Shown: positions 24,972 through 33,546, counted from the stretch's first letter. The stretch is DNA of 64,000 nucleotides from Nocardia bovistercoris (GCF_015674855.1 NZ_JADMLG010000007.1:364421-428420); one strand, 5' to 3'. Program-made: numbers and translations. The notes: generated from the letters alone by a model not told the origin.

Positions 24972-26036
24972 ATGACAGCGACCGCCCGCATTCCCGTCGC
25001 GGTCTGGGCCACCGGAGTGGTCGGACGCATCGCGATCCGACAGATCCTCACCCGCGCGGACCTCGAACTGGTCGCGGTCCACGTGCACGACCCGGCCAAG
25101 GCCGGTCGCGATGTCGGTGAGCTCGTCGGCGTGGCGCCGGTGGGCGTCGTCGCGACCGCTGCGCCCGAGGAGGTGATCGCGGCGGGTCCCCAATGTGTGG
25201 TCTACGCCGCAGCCAGTCCCGAACTCGACGCCACCTACGTCCCCGACTACCTGCGGCTGCTCGCGGCGGGGATCGATGTGCTCACCGTGAGCACGCCAGG
25301 ACTGGTCTATCCCCCGGCCTGGGACCCGAACCACGTCGACGCGCTCACCGAGGCCGCGCGCGGCGGCGGCGCGACGCTCTACGCCACCGGGATCGAACCC
25401 GGTTTCGCCGCCGATCAGCTCGTGGTGCTGCTCACGACCATGTCGGCGTCCATCGAATCGATTCGCACGCAGGAGATCTTCCGCTACGACAGCTACGAGA
25501 ACGATTTCCTGATGCGGGAGGTGTTCGGCTTCGGCAAGCCGCTCGACCACACGCCGTTGATGCTCTTCGAGGGGGCGCAGCAGCTCGCGTGGGGTCCGCC
25601 GGTGCGTTATGTCGCCGCGGCGTTGGGCGTCGAACTCGACAGCATCCGCGAAACGTATGAACGGGCGCCGACGCCCCGCGATCTGGATGTCGCGGTCGGG
25701 CGCATCGACGCGGGCACCTGTGGCGCCGTGCGCATGGAGACCATCGGTGTGGTGGACGGGCGCGATTTCCTGGTGATCGAGCACGTCAACCGGATGGCGC
25801 CGGATCTGGCGCCGGCGTGGCCCGACGCCGACCGCGATGGGACCTACCGCGTGATCATCGACGGAAAGCCTTCCACCACTTGTGAACTCACCTTCGGGTC
25901 CACCGAACAGGAGTCGAGCGAACACGGACTGATCGCCACCGCCATGCGCCTGGTGAACGCGATCCCCTATGTCGCGGCGTCCGCGCCCGGCCTGACCACG
26001 TCCCTCGACCTGCCCCTCACCGCGCCCCGACTGTGA
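24972..26036 (+). CDS. DapB/DAP-dehydrogenase-like NAD(P) oxidoreductase (paralogue 3)
   Basis: A 354-residue third paralogue: IPVAVWATGVVGRIAIRQIL, then LVAVHVHDPAKAGRDVGEL. It is the most diverged copy, with GELVGVAP replacing CGLGEP. An alternative GTG start at 24960 overlaps the previous stop (GTGA) and may be the true one. The C-terminal MRLVNAIPYVAASAPGLTT block is shared with both other copies. Confidence 0.8.
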   Translation: MTATARIPVAVWATGVVGRIAIRQILTRADLELVAVHVHDPAKAGRDVGELVGVAPVGVVATAAPEEVIAAGPQCVVYAAASPELDATYVPDYLRLLAAGIDVLTVSTPGLVYPPAWDPNHVDALTEAARGGGATLYATGIEPGFAADQLVVLLTTMSASIESIRTQEIFRYDSYENDFLMREVFGFGKPLDHTPLMLFEGAQQLAWGPPVRYVAAALGVELDSIRETYERAPTPRDLDVAVGRIDAGTCGAVRMETIGVVDGRDFLVIEHVNRMAPDLAPAWPDADRDGTYRVIIDGKPSTTCELTFGSTEQESSEHGLIATAMRLVNAIPYVAASAPGLTTSLDLPLTAPRL

Positions 26037-26045
26037 GATCCGGTG

Positions 26046-26073
26046 CGGCCGCGCGTCGGACTACGCGCGGCCG
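26046..26073. terminator. Hairpin between convergent genes
   Basis: CGGCCGCGCG and CGCGCGGCCG form a perfect 10-bp stem with an 8-nt loop, starting 10 nt after the paralogue-3 stop and covering the stop of the convergent SDR. There is no U-tract, as is usual for actinobacteria. It probably serves both directions. Confidence 0.6.
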
Positions 26074-26918
26074 TCGACCTCGGCCAGGATCGCTTCCGAT
26101 TCGCGCCACAGCCGCGCGCGGAGTTCGACATCGCGAGACCTCTCGCTGGACCGGACTTCCTTGCGCTTGATGAAATAGCGGCCGGTGGTATTCGCCACCT
26201 CCGGCGCGAGGGCCAGATACAGGATCGTGTCGGCGCCCTTCTCCGGGGTGATCCCGATCGCGCCGTAGATGGCGCTCACCACGAATTGCCGCCAGCCGTC
26301 CTGGAGTTGCCTGCCGAAGCCGGAGGAGACGGCGCCGGGATGCATGGCATTGACGGTGATTCCGGCGCCCTCCAGACGGTCGGCCAGTTCGTAGGTGAAC
26401 AGCAGCTGCGCGAGTTTGGACTGCCCGTAGCCGCCCTTGCGTGGCGCGTTGGGATGTAGGGAGTCGAAGTCGATGCGGGCCGTGCGGTGCGCGACCGAAC
26501 TGACATTGATCACGCGCGCGGTCCCGGCGGCTTTCAGCTTGTCGACAAGCAGTTCGGTCAGCAGGAAATGGCCGAGGTAATTGCCCGCGAACATGGCCTC
26601 GAGACCCTCGGAGGTGATCTGCGGCGGGGTGATCACCGCGCCCGCGTTGTTGACCAGGATGTCGAGCTTGTCGAACCGGGTCGTGAACCGCTCCGCCGCG
26701 CGACGCACCTGCGCCATGACGGACAGGTCGGCGATGAGGGGCTCGACGCGGGTGTTGCCGGTCTCCGCGCTGATCTCCCGGCAGGTCGCGTCGGCCTTGC
26801 CTTCGTCGCGCGCGAGCACGACGACCGTGGCGCCCTCGCGCGCGAGTTCCCGCGCGGTGACGCGGCCGGTTCCGGACGTGGCTCCGGTCACCAGACAGAT
26901 CTTTCCTTCGGCACTCAT
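26061..26918 (-). CDS. SDR, retinol-dehydrogenase-like
   Basis: A 285-residue SDR: KICLVTGATSGTGRVTARELA, DILVNNAGAVITPP, NVSSVAH with catalytic GGYGQSKLAQLLF. The TSGTGRV motif and HPGAVSSGFG are typical of the RDH/WW-oxidoreductase group, which reduces hydrophobic carbonyls. It appears to be a single gene convergent with the oxidoreductase cluster. RBS: GAGGAACAGG before ATG 26918. Confidence 0.88.
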   Translation of the reverse strand: MSAEGKICLVTGATSGTGRVTARELAREGATVVVLARDEGKADATCREISAETGNTRVEPLIADLSVMAQVRRAAERFTTRFDKLDILVNNAGAVITPPQITSEGLEAMFAGNYLGHFLLTELLVDKLKAAGTARVINVSSVAHRTARIDFDSLHPNAPRKGGYGQSKLAQLLFTYELADRLEGAGITVNAMHPGAVSSGFGRQLQDGWRQFVVSAIYGAIGITPEKGADTILYLALAPEVANTTGRYFIKRKEVRSSERSRDVELRARLWRESEAILAEVDGRA

Positions 26919-27037
26919 CCTGTTCCTCCTGTGGCGTTCACGCCCTCACGAACGTGATCTTCGAATCTGTCCACAGGTCGGCCCGCAAAGGCAAGGTTCG
27001 AATCGGACGGTCCGGTGCGGCGGTACCGCGGGTGCGC

Positions 27038-28075
27038 TCAGGCGGCGGCATCCCCCGCGGCGGGTTTCCAGCCGAGTTCGGGGGCGACGAGTTCCACCGT
27101 GTCGCGCAGGATCTGCTCGTATTCCTCGCGGTGGAATTCGTAGGGCAGTTCGAGACGCAGTTCGGTGGTTCGGGTCAGGACCGGGTCGGCGTGCAGGCGG
27201 TCCAGGATCTGTTCGGCGGTGCCGACGAGGTCCGGGGCGAACAGGACGCGGCGTTCACCCTGCGGGCCGAGGGTGCGTTCGTGACGGGATTCGGCATATC
27301 GGCGGTAGCGTTCGCGGGTGGGGGCGTCGGCGCTGTCGGTGGGCACGATCACGCGGCCGATGGCGACCCTCGCCGGTCTTGCGGGGTCTACGAGGTCGCG
27401 GTAGTCGTCGACCAGCAGGGACTGGGCGGTGGCGAAATCGTCCGCGCGGTCGCCGAATACGATATTGCCGGTCAGCAGGTTCAGGCCCGCGCGCGCCGCC
27501 CACTGCACCGAGCGGGTGCTCGCGCCGCCGTACCAGAGTCGGTCGACCAGGCCGGGGCTGTGCGGTTGCAGGCGCGGGCGCTGGGTGTTGCCCGGTGAGT
27601 GGATGACGGTGTCCTCGGCGCCGAGATAGTCGCCGCGCAGGTTCTGGACCAGGCGTTCGATGCGCCCGTAGGACAGGTCGTAGTCGCGCCAGTCGCCGTC
27701 GAAGACGAGATGGCCCATCAGTTCGGCGTGCGGGGGTGTACCCGCGCTGAAACCCGGTTGCAGGCGGCCACCGGAGAGCGCATCGGCCATCGACAGGTCC
27801 TCGGCGAGCCGGAACGGACTCTCGTAGCCGATGGGAATGACGGCGGTGCCCAATTCGATTCGGCGCGTGCGCTGTCCGGCGGCGGCGAGGAATACCGCGG
27901 CCGAACCGACGCCGTGCTCGAGGTGGCGCTGACGGATCCAGGCGCCGTCGAAACCGAGCGACTCACCGTATTCGAAGAGTTGCAGGGTGTCCTCGAGGCC
28001 GGTGGCGGGGTCGTGATCGGCGTAATTGCCAGGGGTCAGGAACGACAGCGTCGCGACTGCGGGGCGCGTGGTCAC
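27038..28075 (-). CDS. LLM-class flavin-dependent monooxygenase
   Basis: A 345-residue bacterial-luciferase-like protein: LSFLTPGNYADHDPATGLED, LGFDGAWIRQRHLEHGVGSA, RIELGTAVIPIGYESPFRLAED, then GGRLQPGFSAG. It should be an FMN/F420-dependent oxidase of a hydrophobic or sulphur compound. The GTG start at 28075 has no ribosome site of its own but overlaps the stop of a 17-codon ORF as GTGA, so translation probably depends on that ORF. Longer in-frame versions lack family sequence. Confidence 0.85.
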   Translation of the reverse strand: MTTRPAVATLSFLTPGNYADHDPATGLEDTLQLFEYGESLGFDGAWIRQRHLEHGVGSAAVFLAAAGQRTRRIELGTAVIPIGYESPFRLAEDLSMADALSGGRLQPGFSAGTPPHAELMGHLVFDGDWRDYDLSYGRIERLVQNLRGDYLGAEDTVIHSPGNTQRPRLQPHSPGLVDRLWYGGASTRSVQWAARAGLNLLTGNIVFGDRADDFATAQSLLVDDYRDLVDPARPARVAIGRVIVPTDSADAPTRERYRRYAESRHERTLGPQGERRVLFAPDLVGTAEQILDRLHADPVLTRTTELRLELPYEFHREEYEQILRDTVELVAPELGWKPAAGDAAA

Positions 28076-28125
28076 CGGATCGCACCGGATGCCGCGTAGC
28101 CGAACAGATTCCGAGCGAACGTCAT
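28072..28125 (-). CDS. 17-residue leader ORF coupled to the LLM monooxygenase
   Basis: The ORF reads MTFARNLFGYAASGAIR and stops in the GTGA that contains the monooxygenase start. It has a strong GAGGAG 6 nt before its ATG, whereas the monooxygenase has none. Its role would be translational coupling or leader control. No homologue is recognised. Confidence 0.5.
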   Translation of the reverse strand: MTFARNLFGYAASGAIR

Positions 28126-28241
28126 GCGGTGCTCCTCGTGTCGAACTCATCGTCGTTCCGTACGCACGCCACGAGGACACGCGAGCCGTCGCACGCTTCC
28201 ATCCGCACGTTGCGGCCGCAGTCGGAACACCGCGACCACAT
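28122..28241 (-). CDS. Possible small Cys-containing ORF upstream of the leader
   Basis: A 39-codon frame starting MWSRCSDCGRNVR contains CxxC and two further Cys. It ends in an ATGA overlap with the leader ORF. No ribosome-binding site is visible, and the frame extends further upstream, so the start and even its expression are uncertain. The four Cys could bind zinc. The rest of the gap 28242-28453 shows nothing else. Confidence 0.3.
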   Translation of the reverse strand: MWSRCSDCGRNVRMEACDGSRVLVACVRNDDEFDTRSTA

Positions 28242-28453
28242 GGCGGACAGCCGCGAGCACAGAACGGCCGAGAGATCATGTAATCGCACACACACCCGCG
28301 CCACCACCCTTGCGATCACCGCGAGCGGAATGCGGGTAGGGCGACCTCTGGTACCCAGCCGCCCGACAGGGGCGCTACCCGATCCCCTCGGTGGCAACGA
28401 TATTTGCGACCAGAAACATTTTGAGCCGACCGCCGATACGAAAGGCAATTCAC

Positions 28454-28885
28454 ATGAGCGCGGATAGCACCGAGATCATCGCCAGGGCGGTCATCCGCCG
28501 AGACGGCAGTCTCCTTCTGGCCAGACAACGGGACAAGTCGTGGTCGTTTCTGCCCGGCGGGCACGTCGAAGAAGGTGAGCGTGTCGAAGTCGCGCTCGTG
28601 CGTGAGATCGCCGAAGAACTCGGTGTCGCCGCCGAAATCGCCGGGTTCGTCGGCGTGGTCGAACACGGCTACATCGAGGACGGGACAATTCGTCACGAAC
28701 TCAACCTCGTGTTCGAGGTGGGGATCGGTGCGTCGGAACCAGTGGGCCAGGAGGACCACCTCGAATTCCACTGGCTCCCGGTAGCCCAACTGGCTGACAC
28801 CGATGTCCGGCCCGGCGCGCTGAAAGACGCGCTACTGGCCGCCGATGGTGATTTCGCGCCGTTCTGGCACCCGTGGAACGGATGA
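28454..28885 (+). CDS. Nudix hydrolase
   Basis: A 143-residue protein with a complete Nudix box, GGHVEEGERVEVALVREIAEELGV (GX5EX7REUXEEXGU), at about residues 36-59. It hydrolyses a nucleoside diphosphate linked to another moiety; the substrate is unknown. The ATG at 28454 is followed by MSADSTEIIARAVIRRDGSLLL, the first strand of the fold. It is convergent with a second Nudix gene. Confidence 0.9.
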   Translation: MSADSTEIIARAVIRRDGSLLLARQRDKSWSFLPGGHVEEGERVEVALVREIAEELGVAAEIAGFVGVVEHGYIEDGTIRHELNLVFEVGIGASEPVGQEDHLEFHWLPVAQLADTDVRPGALKDALLAADGDFAPFWHPWNG

Positions 28886-28892
28886 CTCGGCG

Positions 28893-28954
28893 GTTCCATG
28901 ACCGGTGAAGGGATGGAGCGGACTGAACGGCGGCGCGGGCCGTGGTCATGGAAC
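28893..28954. repeat. 11-bp perfect inverted repeat between two Nudix genes
   Basis: GTTCCATGACC (28893-28903) and GGTCATGGAAC (28944-28954) are exact inverse copies separated by 40 bp, filling the space between the convergent Nudix genes. They may act as a bidirectional terminator with a large loop or be a mobile-element scar. Confidence 0.55.
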
Positions 28955-29421
28955 TACCAGCCGTAGATCGAGAACGGACGGCTCTCGGCGATGTGGGCCA
29001 TCGCGGTCCGGCAGTAGGCGATCATTCGGTCGGGGAGCGCATCCGCCGCGAACCATTTCAGGTCGCCGCACTTGTCCGGCTCTCGGTTGACGGGCTCCCC
29101 TTGCCAGGTGCGCGCGGTGAAGAAGAACGCTATCCGGCCGCCCGAGGACGAATTGTGCATGATGTGGGTGAATCGCACATCGTTCGGTTCGATCCGCACG
29201 CCGATCTCTTCGTCGGCCTCGCGGATCAGGGCGTCGACGACGGACTCGTCCGCTTCGAGGTGACCGCTGGGCAGATGCCACGCACCGTCCTCGAAGCCGG
29301 TGTTCCGGCGTCGACCGAACAGCACCTCGTCGCCGCGGCGCAGCAGGAGGTGGACATCGCCGGTGACCTTGTGGCGTTGGGGTTTCGCGTCGGTCGCCGA
29401 TGCCGTTGCCGTCTGGCTCAT
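28954..29421 (-). CDS. Nudix hydrolase
   Basis: A 155-residue protein. The Nudix box SGHLEADESVVDALIREADEEIGV lies at about residues 57-80, and VHLLLRRGDEVLFGRRRNTG precedes it, as in 8-oxo-dGTPase/ADP-ribose-type enzymes. It is only distantly similar to the neighbouring Nudix protein, so the two are not a recent duplication. ATG 29421 follows AAGGAAG by 8 nt. A longer start (29448) is possible. Confidence 0.9.
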   Translation of the reverse strand: MSQTATASATDAKPQRHKVTGDVHLLLRRGDEVLFGRRRNTGFEDGAWHLPSGHLEADESVVDALIREADEEIGVRIEPNDVRFTHIMHNSSSGGRIAFFFTARTWQGEPVNREPDKCGDLKWFAADALPDRMIAYCRTAMAHIAESRPFSIYGW

Positions 29422-29494
29422 GCAGGAGACTTCCTTTCCTGAAAGCACTACTCACATGGTGAATTCCGCTTCGGGTAGCTCGACTCGAGCGTAA

Positions 29495-29513
29495 TCCGTT
29501 GACGAGTAACGGA
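29495..29513. promoter_or_regulatory. Inverted repeat TCCGTT-n7-AACGGA
   Basis: A perfect 6-bp inverted repeat with a 7-bp spacer lies in the divergent region between the Nudix gene (start 29421) and the lactonase-like gene (start 29674). It could be an operator; no linked regulator is present. Confidence 0.35.
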
Positions 29514-29673
29514 CTATGCGCCGGACGTATATCGGTTCGGGCGTGAGGATTCAGGGGGGCGACCATGCGATCGGAGTCGGTCGCCTTCGCGTCCGCACGG
29601 CTCTGTGATGGGTTAGAACGGGGTGGCGCGGCGGCCGTCGCGTACGAGAAACGACTTCCCGGAGGTGTGCCGC

Positions 29674-30645
29674 GTGGCTGGTGTCGACACCGTGACCGGT
29701 CCGGTCGCGACCTCGGACCTCGGGCGGGTGCTCATGCACGAACACGTTTTCGTGTTCGACCACGAGTACGCGGCGAACTATCCGCACACCTGGGACGAAG
29801 AGGTGCGGGTCGCGGACGCGGTGGCGAAGTTGGAGGCGCTCGCCGACGCGGGTATCGACACCATCGTGGATCTGACCGTGCTCGGACTGGGCCGGGATAT
29901 CGCGCGGGTGGCGGCGGTCGCCGCGCGGACCAGGGTGCGTATTGTCGCCGCGACCGGCTTCTACACTTTCCGGGAACTGCCCCCGTACCTGCGGATGCGC
30001 GGTCCGGGGCGGATGATCGGCAGCCCCGAGCCGATGGTCGAGATGTTCGTCGACGATATCGAGCGCGGGATCGGGGGCACCGGCATCAAGGCGGGCATCT
30101 TGAAATGCGCGACCGATGAGCCGGGCGTTACCCCGGACGTCGAGCGGGTGCTGCGCTCGGTGGCGCGCGCTCACCTGCGCACCGGTGTGCCGATCTCCAC
30201 CCATACCGATCCGCGCACCCGGCGCGGACTCGACCAGCAGCGGATCTTCCGCGAGGAGGGTGTCGAGCTCGGCGCGGTGATCATCGGACACAGCGGCGAC
30301 ACGACCGACCTCGACTATCTCCAGCGGTTGCTGGACGCGGGCTCCTACCTCGGCATGGATCGGTTCGGTCTCGACCCGCTGCTGTCGTTCGAGGACCGGG
30401 TTCGCACCGTAGCCGCGCTGTGCGCGCGCGGGTACGCCGAACGCATGGTGCTCTCCCACGATGCCTCCTGCCACAGCCATACCTTCGACGCCGAATACCG
30501 GGCCGCGCACCTGCCGAATTGGCATTTCACCCACATCACCGACGCCGTGCTGCCCGCGTTGCGCGCGCACGGGGTGAGTGCGCAGCAGATCGAGACCATG
30601 CTCGTCGCCAACCCGCGGCGGATCTTCGAGGCGGGCGCGCGGTGA
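29674..30645 (+). CDS. Phosphotriesterase-family hydrolase (lactonase-like)
   Basis: A 323-residue TIM-barrel metal hydrolase. Metal ligands are visible: MHEHVF (HxH type), a probable carbamylated Lys in GIKAGILKCATDEPG, His in ISTHTDP and VIIGHSGD, and Asp in LSHDASC. The family includes lactonases (PLL) and parathion hydrolases; a lactone is the more likely natural substrate. The GTG start at 29674 lies 8 nt after GGAGG; an upstream ATG at 29623 is less likely. Confidence 0.87.
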   Translation: MAGVDTVTGPVATSDLGRVLMHEHVFVFDHEYAANYPHTWDEEVRVADAVAKLEALADAGIDTIVDLTVLGLGRDIARVAAVAARTRVRIVAATGFYTFRELPPYLRMRGPGRMIGSPEPMVEMFVDDIERGIGGTGIKAGILKCATDEPGVTPDVERVLRSVARAHLRTGVPISTHTDPRTRRGLDQQRIFREEGVELGAVIIGHSGDTTDLDYLQRLLDAGSYLGMDRFGLDPLLSFEDRVRTVAALCARGYAERMVLSHDASCHSHTFDAEYRAAHLPNWHFTHITDAVLPALRAHGVSAQQIETMLVANPRRIFEAGAR

Positions 30646-30650
30646 TACCG

Positions 30651-30710
30651 GGTCGAGCCCTGTTCGAGACGCGGTGCCCGTCCGGCATTCACCGCGTGTT
30701 CAGGGCGACC
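30651..30710. terminator. Long imperfect stem-loop after the lactonase gene
   Basis: Three nested paired blocks fold the 60 bases: GGTC/GACC, GCCCTG/CAGGGC and ACGCGGTG/CACCGCGT, with short internal loops and a 13-nt apical loop. It lies 5 nt after the lactonase stop and 15 nt before the acyltransferase gene. It may be a terminator or a leader structure of the downstream gene. Confidence 0.5.
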
Positions 30711-30725
30711 GGTTATTCCTGAACG

Positions 30726-32039
30726 ATGACGGAAGGCCCTGGTTCCGTACGCCGCGAGCAGGGGACGACCAGCGATGCGGTGGTCGCCTCCGGTGCGCCC
30801 GCGACCAGGAACTGGACCCTCGAACTCGTGCGGGTGTTCTCGATCGCCGTCGTGGTGTTCGTGCACTGGGTCTCGGTTCGCGTCACCGTCGTGGACGGGG
30901 TGGTGCGCGGCGAGGCGACACTGCACGGTCGACCCATCTGGTTGGCGACCTGGGTGCTGCAGGTGATGCCGCTGTTCTTCCTCGCGGGCGGCTACGCCAA
31001 CACTCTCGTGGTGGACCGCTGCCGGGCGGAGGGCCGGACCTACGGGGCGTATCTGGGGGCGCGGGCGCGGCGGTTGAGTATCCCGGTGGTCGCACTGATC
31101 TTGTTCTTCGTGCCGCTCGGGCTCGCGCTTGGCGCGTATTCCGACAATGCGGCGGCCACCGTCGCCGATATCGTCGCCAGTCCGCTGTGGTTCTTGGCGA
31201 TCTACCTGGTCGCCGCCGCGGTGGCGCCGCTGATGTTGCGCGCGCACGACCGGTCGCCGTGGTCCGCGCCCGCGGCTCTGCTCGGCGCGTCGCTGCTGAT
31301 CGACGCGCTGCGCTTCAACGGCTACGGCCGCTACGCCGAATGGAATCTGATCTTCGTCTGGCTGTTCTGCCACCAACTCGGAGTTCTCTACGCGCGGCGC
31401 ACTTTTCAGCGGGCGACCGATGGCGCGATCGTGGCGGCGGGCGTGGCCGGGATCGTGGCGCTGGTGGTCATGGTCGGCCCCGGCCCCTACTTCCCGACCA
31501 TGCTCGGCCTGCTGGACGCGCCGGTCTCCAATCTCGCGCCGCCCACCTCCGCGCTGTCGATACTCGCCGTCGCCCAGTTCGCGGTGATCCTGCTCGCGGA
31601 CCGCCGCCTCACCGCGTGGACGCCGCGCGATAGTTCGCGGCGCGTGCTCGGTGTGATCGTCGCGACCCTCATGCCCATCTACCTCTGGCACATCCCGGTC
31701 ATGGCGGTGCTGACCGCCCCGTCCCTGTTCCTGCCCGCGATACTGCCGCGCGACCCCGCGTTGTGGTGGATGACGCGCCCGCTGTGGCTGATCGTCGGAC
31801 TCGCCGCACTGATCTGCGCCGTCCGAATACTGATCCGATGGGACATCCTCTGGTCCGCCTTCACCCCGCGTACCACGACCTCGGCCACCATCACCGGCAC
31901 CGTCCTGTCGGCCGCCGGAATCTTCGTACTGTGGCGCATCGGCCTCGGCACCGACACCACCGCGCTCCTCGCCGCACTCGCGGTCGTACTCGGCACCGCT
32001 CTGCTGACGACCACGCGCCGCACCACCCCGTCCGGCTGA
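30726..32039 (+). CDS. Acyltransferase-3 family membrane protein
   Basis: A 437-residue protein with about ten transmembrane helices. The N-terminal LELVRVFSIAVVVFVHWVSV carries the conserved Arg and His of the OafA/NodX/YrhL family, followed by WVLQVMPLFFLAGGYAN and RARRLSIPVVAL. These enzymes O-acylate sugars, lipids or secondary metabolites at the membrane. The C-terminal codons lie inside the first copy of a degenerate tandem repeat. Confidence 0.88.
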   Translation: MTEGPGSVRREQGTTSDAVVASGAPATRNWTLELVRVFSIAVVVFVHWVSVRVTVVDGVVRGEATLHGRPIWLATWVLQVMPLFFLAGGYANTLVVDRCRAEGRTYGAYLGARARRLSIPVVALILFFVPLGLALGAYSDNAAATVADIVASPLWFLAIYLVAAAVAPLMLRAHDRSPWSAPAALLGASLLIDALRFNGYGRYAEWNLIFVWLFCHQLGVLYARRTFQRATDGAIVAAGVAGIVALVVMVGPGPYFPTMLGLLDAPVSNLAPPTSALSILAVAQFAVILLADRRLTAWTPRDSSRRVLGVIVATLMPIYLWHIPVMAVLTAPSLFLPAILPRDPALWWMTRPLWLIVGLAALICAVRILIRWDILWSAFTPRTTTSATITGTVLSAAGIFVLWRIGLGTDTTALLAALAVVLGTALLTTTRRTTPSG

Positions 32040-32300
32040 CACCGGCGCTGTAGACCGCCGCCGCCCCCCCTCACCGCCTTTGCGGCCGCACAGGCACCGC
32101 TCTGCTGACGACCACGCGCCGCGTCACTCCGTCCGGCCGACGCCGGCCCACTGCGGAACACGCCACTCGAACTCACCGCCCTGCGGCCGGACACCACAGC
32201 GCACTCCTGACGACCACCCATGGCGTCCGAAGCGTCACTTGTCCGGCAGACACCGGCACCGACGCAGACCGCCGCCGCCCGATGCGGACGACGGCGGTGG
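31992..32300 (+). repeat. Degenerate ~100-bp tandem repeat derived from the end of the acyltransferase gene
   Basis: The block starting GGCACCGCTCTGCTGACGAC at 31992 (inside the acyltransferase gene) recurs at 32093 nearly exactly through CCACGCGCCGC, and again, more decayed, from about 32196 (CGCACTCCTGACGACCACC). Each copy continues through a TCCGGC(T/C/A)GACxCCGGC block. The period is 101-104 bp. The gap 32040-32383 holds this repeat and no gene I can support. Confidence 0.7.
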
Positions 32301-32383
32301 TTAGCCTCGCAGCGGCAGTCGCCGGTGAAACCGGCGGCGGGCACAGACTGTGGGCCGGTGCGAGTCGGAGGTGTTCAGGAGGG

Positions 32384-33529
32384 TCAGGTGGTGACGATGG
32401 TGGCGCCCGCGGTGCCCGGTGCGCCGTAGAGGAGGGCGAAGCCTGCTTTCGGCTCGCCCGCTACCTGGCGTTCACCCGCGGTTCCGCGCAACTGGAGTAC
32501 CAACTCGTGGAGTTGGCGCATGCCGGAGGCGCCGATGGGTTCGCCGTTGGCGATGAGGCCGCCGTCGGTGTTGACCGGCATGGCGCCGGTGATCTCGGTG
32601 ACGCCGTCGGCGATCAGGCGTTCCTGGTCGCCGTCGGCGCAGAATCCGGCTTCGGCCATGTGGATGACCTCGGCGCCCGCGTCGGTGTCCTGCAACTGGA
32701 TGACGTCGATGTCGGCGGGGGCGATGCCTGCCGTTTCGAATGCCGCCTTCGAGGCGAAGACCGAGGGGGACGCTTCCTCCTCGACCGGGGCGTAGGTGGT
32801 GTTGACCTCGTAGGCGCCGTAGGTGCGGGTGCGGACCTCGACCGCGCGGACGTAGATCGGTTTGCTGGTGTAGCGGTGCGCGAGGTCGGCGCGGCACATG
32901 ATCACCGCGGCCGCGCCTTCGTCGGGGGCGCAGAACATGTAGTGCGTCAGCGGGTAGTTCAGCATCGGCGCGTTGAGGATGTCGTCCTCGGCAACGGCCT
33001 TGCGCCGGAACGCGTTCGGGTTCAGGCCGCCGTTGCGGTAGTTCTTGGCGGCCACCTTAGCCAGCGTGCGCACCGAGATGTCGTGGTCGTGCAGGTAGCG
33101 GTTGGCCTTCATGCCGAAGAACTTGGTGGTCAGGTACTGGCCGTTCTCGCCGTACCACTTGGGCATGCCGACGAGGGTGGGGTCGACGGTGAACGCGCCG
33201 CGCGGGTGCTTGTCGAGCCCGATCGCGATGCCGATGTCGTGTTTGCCGAGGCGGATGGCGTCGGCGCAGGCCTCGGTGGCGCTGGCCGAAGTGGCGCAGG
33301 CGTTGAACACGTTGGTGAAGGGGATGCCGGTCAGGCCCATCAGCCCGACGATCGCGTCCGGGTTGGCGATCTCCCAACTGCCGCCGACCGCGAACTGCAT
33401 ATCGCGCCATTCCAGTCCGGCGTCGGCGAGCGCGGCGCGGATGGCGTGGGTGCCCATTTCCATGGCCGTCTTGTCGAAGCGGCCGAAGGGGTGCATGCCG
33501 ACGCCGATGATCGCTACATCGTGGGTCAT
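32384..33529 (-). CDS. Thiolase-fold lipid-transfer protein (Ltp-like)
   Basis: A 381-residue thiolase-superfamily protein. The nucleophile region is FNACATSASATEACADAI (Cys78). The normal C-terminal GHPxGATG is replaced by NGEPIGASGMRQLHEL, so the catalytic thiolase His is absent; this is typical of Ltp-type proteins. Characterised relatives such as Ltp2 act as retro-aldolases with a DUF35 partner on steroid side chains. Such a partner is encoded immediately upstream (33547-33963, gap 17 nt). Aldolase function here is inference. Confidence 0.85.
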   Translation of the reverse strand: MTHDVAIIGVGMHPFGRFDKTAMEMGTHAIRAALADAGLEWRDMQFAVGGSWEIANPDAIVGLMGLTGIPFTNVFNACATSASATEACADAIRLGKHDIGIAIGLDKHPRGAFTVDPTLVGMPKWYGENGQYLTTKFFGMKANRYLHDHDISVRTLAKVAAKNYRNGGLNPNAFRRKAVAEDDILNAPMLNYPLTHYMFCAPDEGAAAVIMCRADLAHRYTSKPIYVRAVEVRTRTYGAYEVNTTYAPVEEEASPSVFASKAAFETAGIAPADIDVIQLQDTDAGAEVIHMAEAGFCADGDQERLIADGVTEITGAMPVNTDGGLIANGEPIGASGMRQLHELVLQLRGTAGERQVAGEPKAGFALLYGAPGTAGATIVTT

Positions 33530-33546
33530 TCGAGAACTCCTGTGGC

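Noticed and set aside
30345..32042. 565-codon minus-strand frame opposite the lactonase and acyltransferase genes
   Set aside because: Very Gly/Arg/Gln-rich composition, no motifs, and opposite two recognisable proteins.
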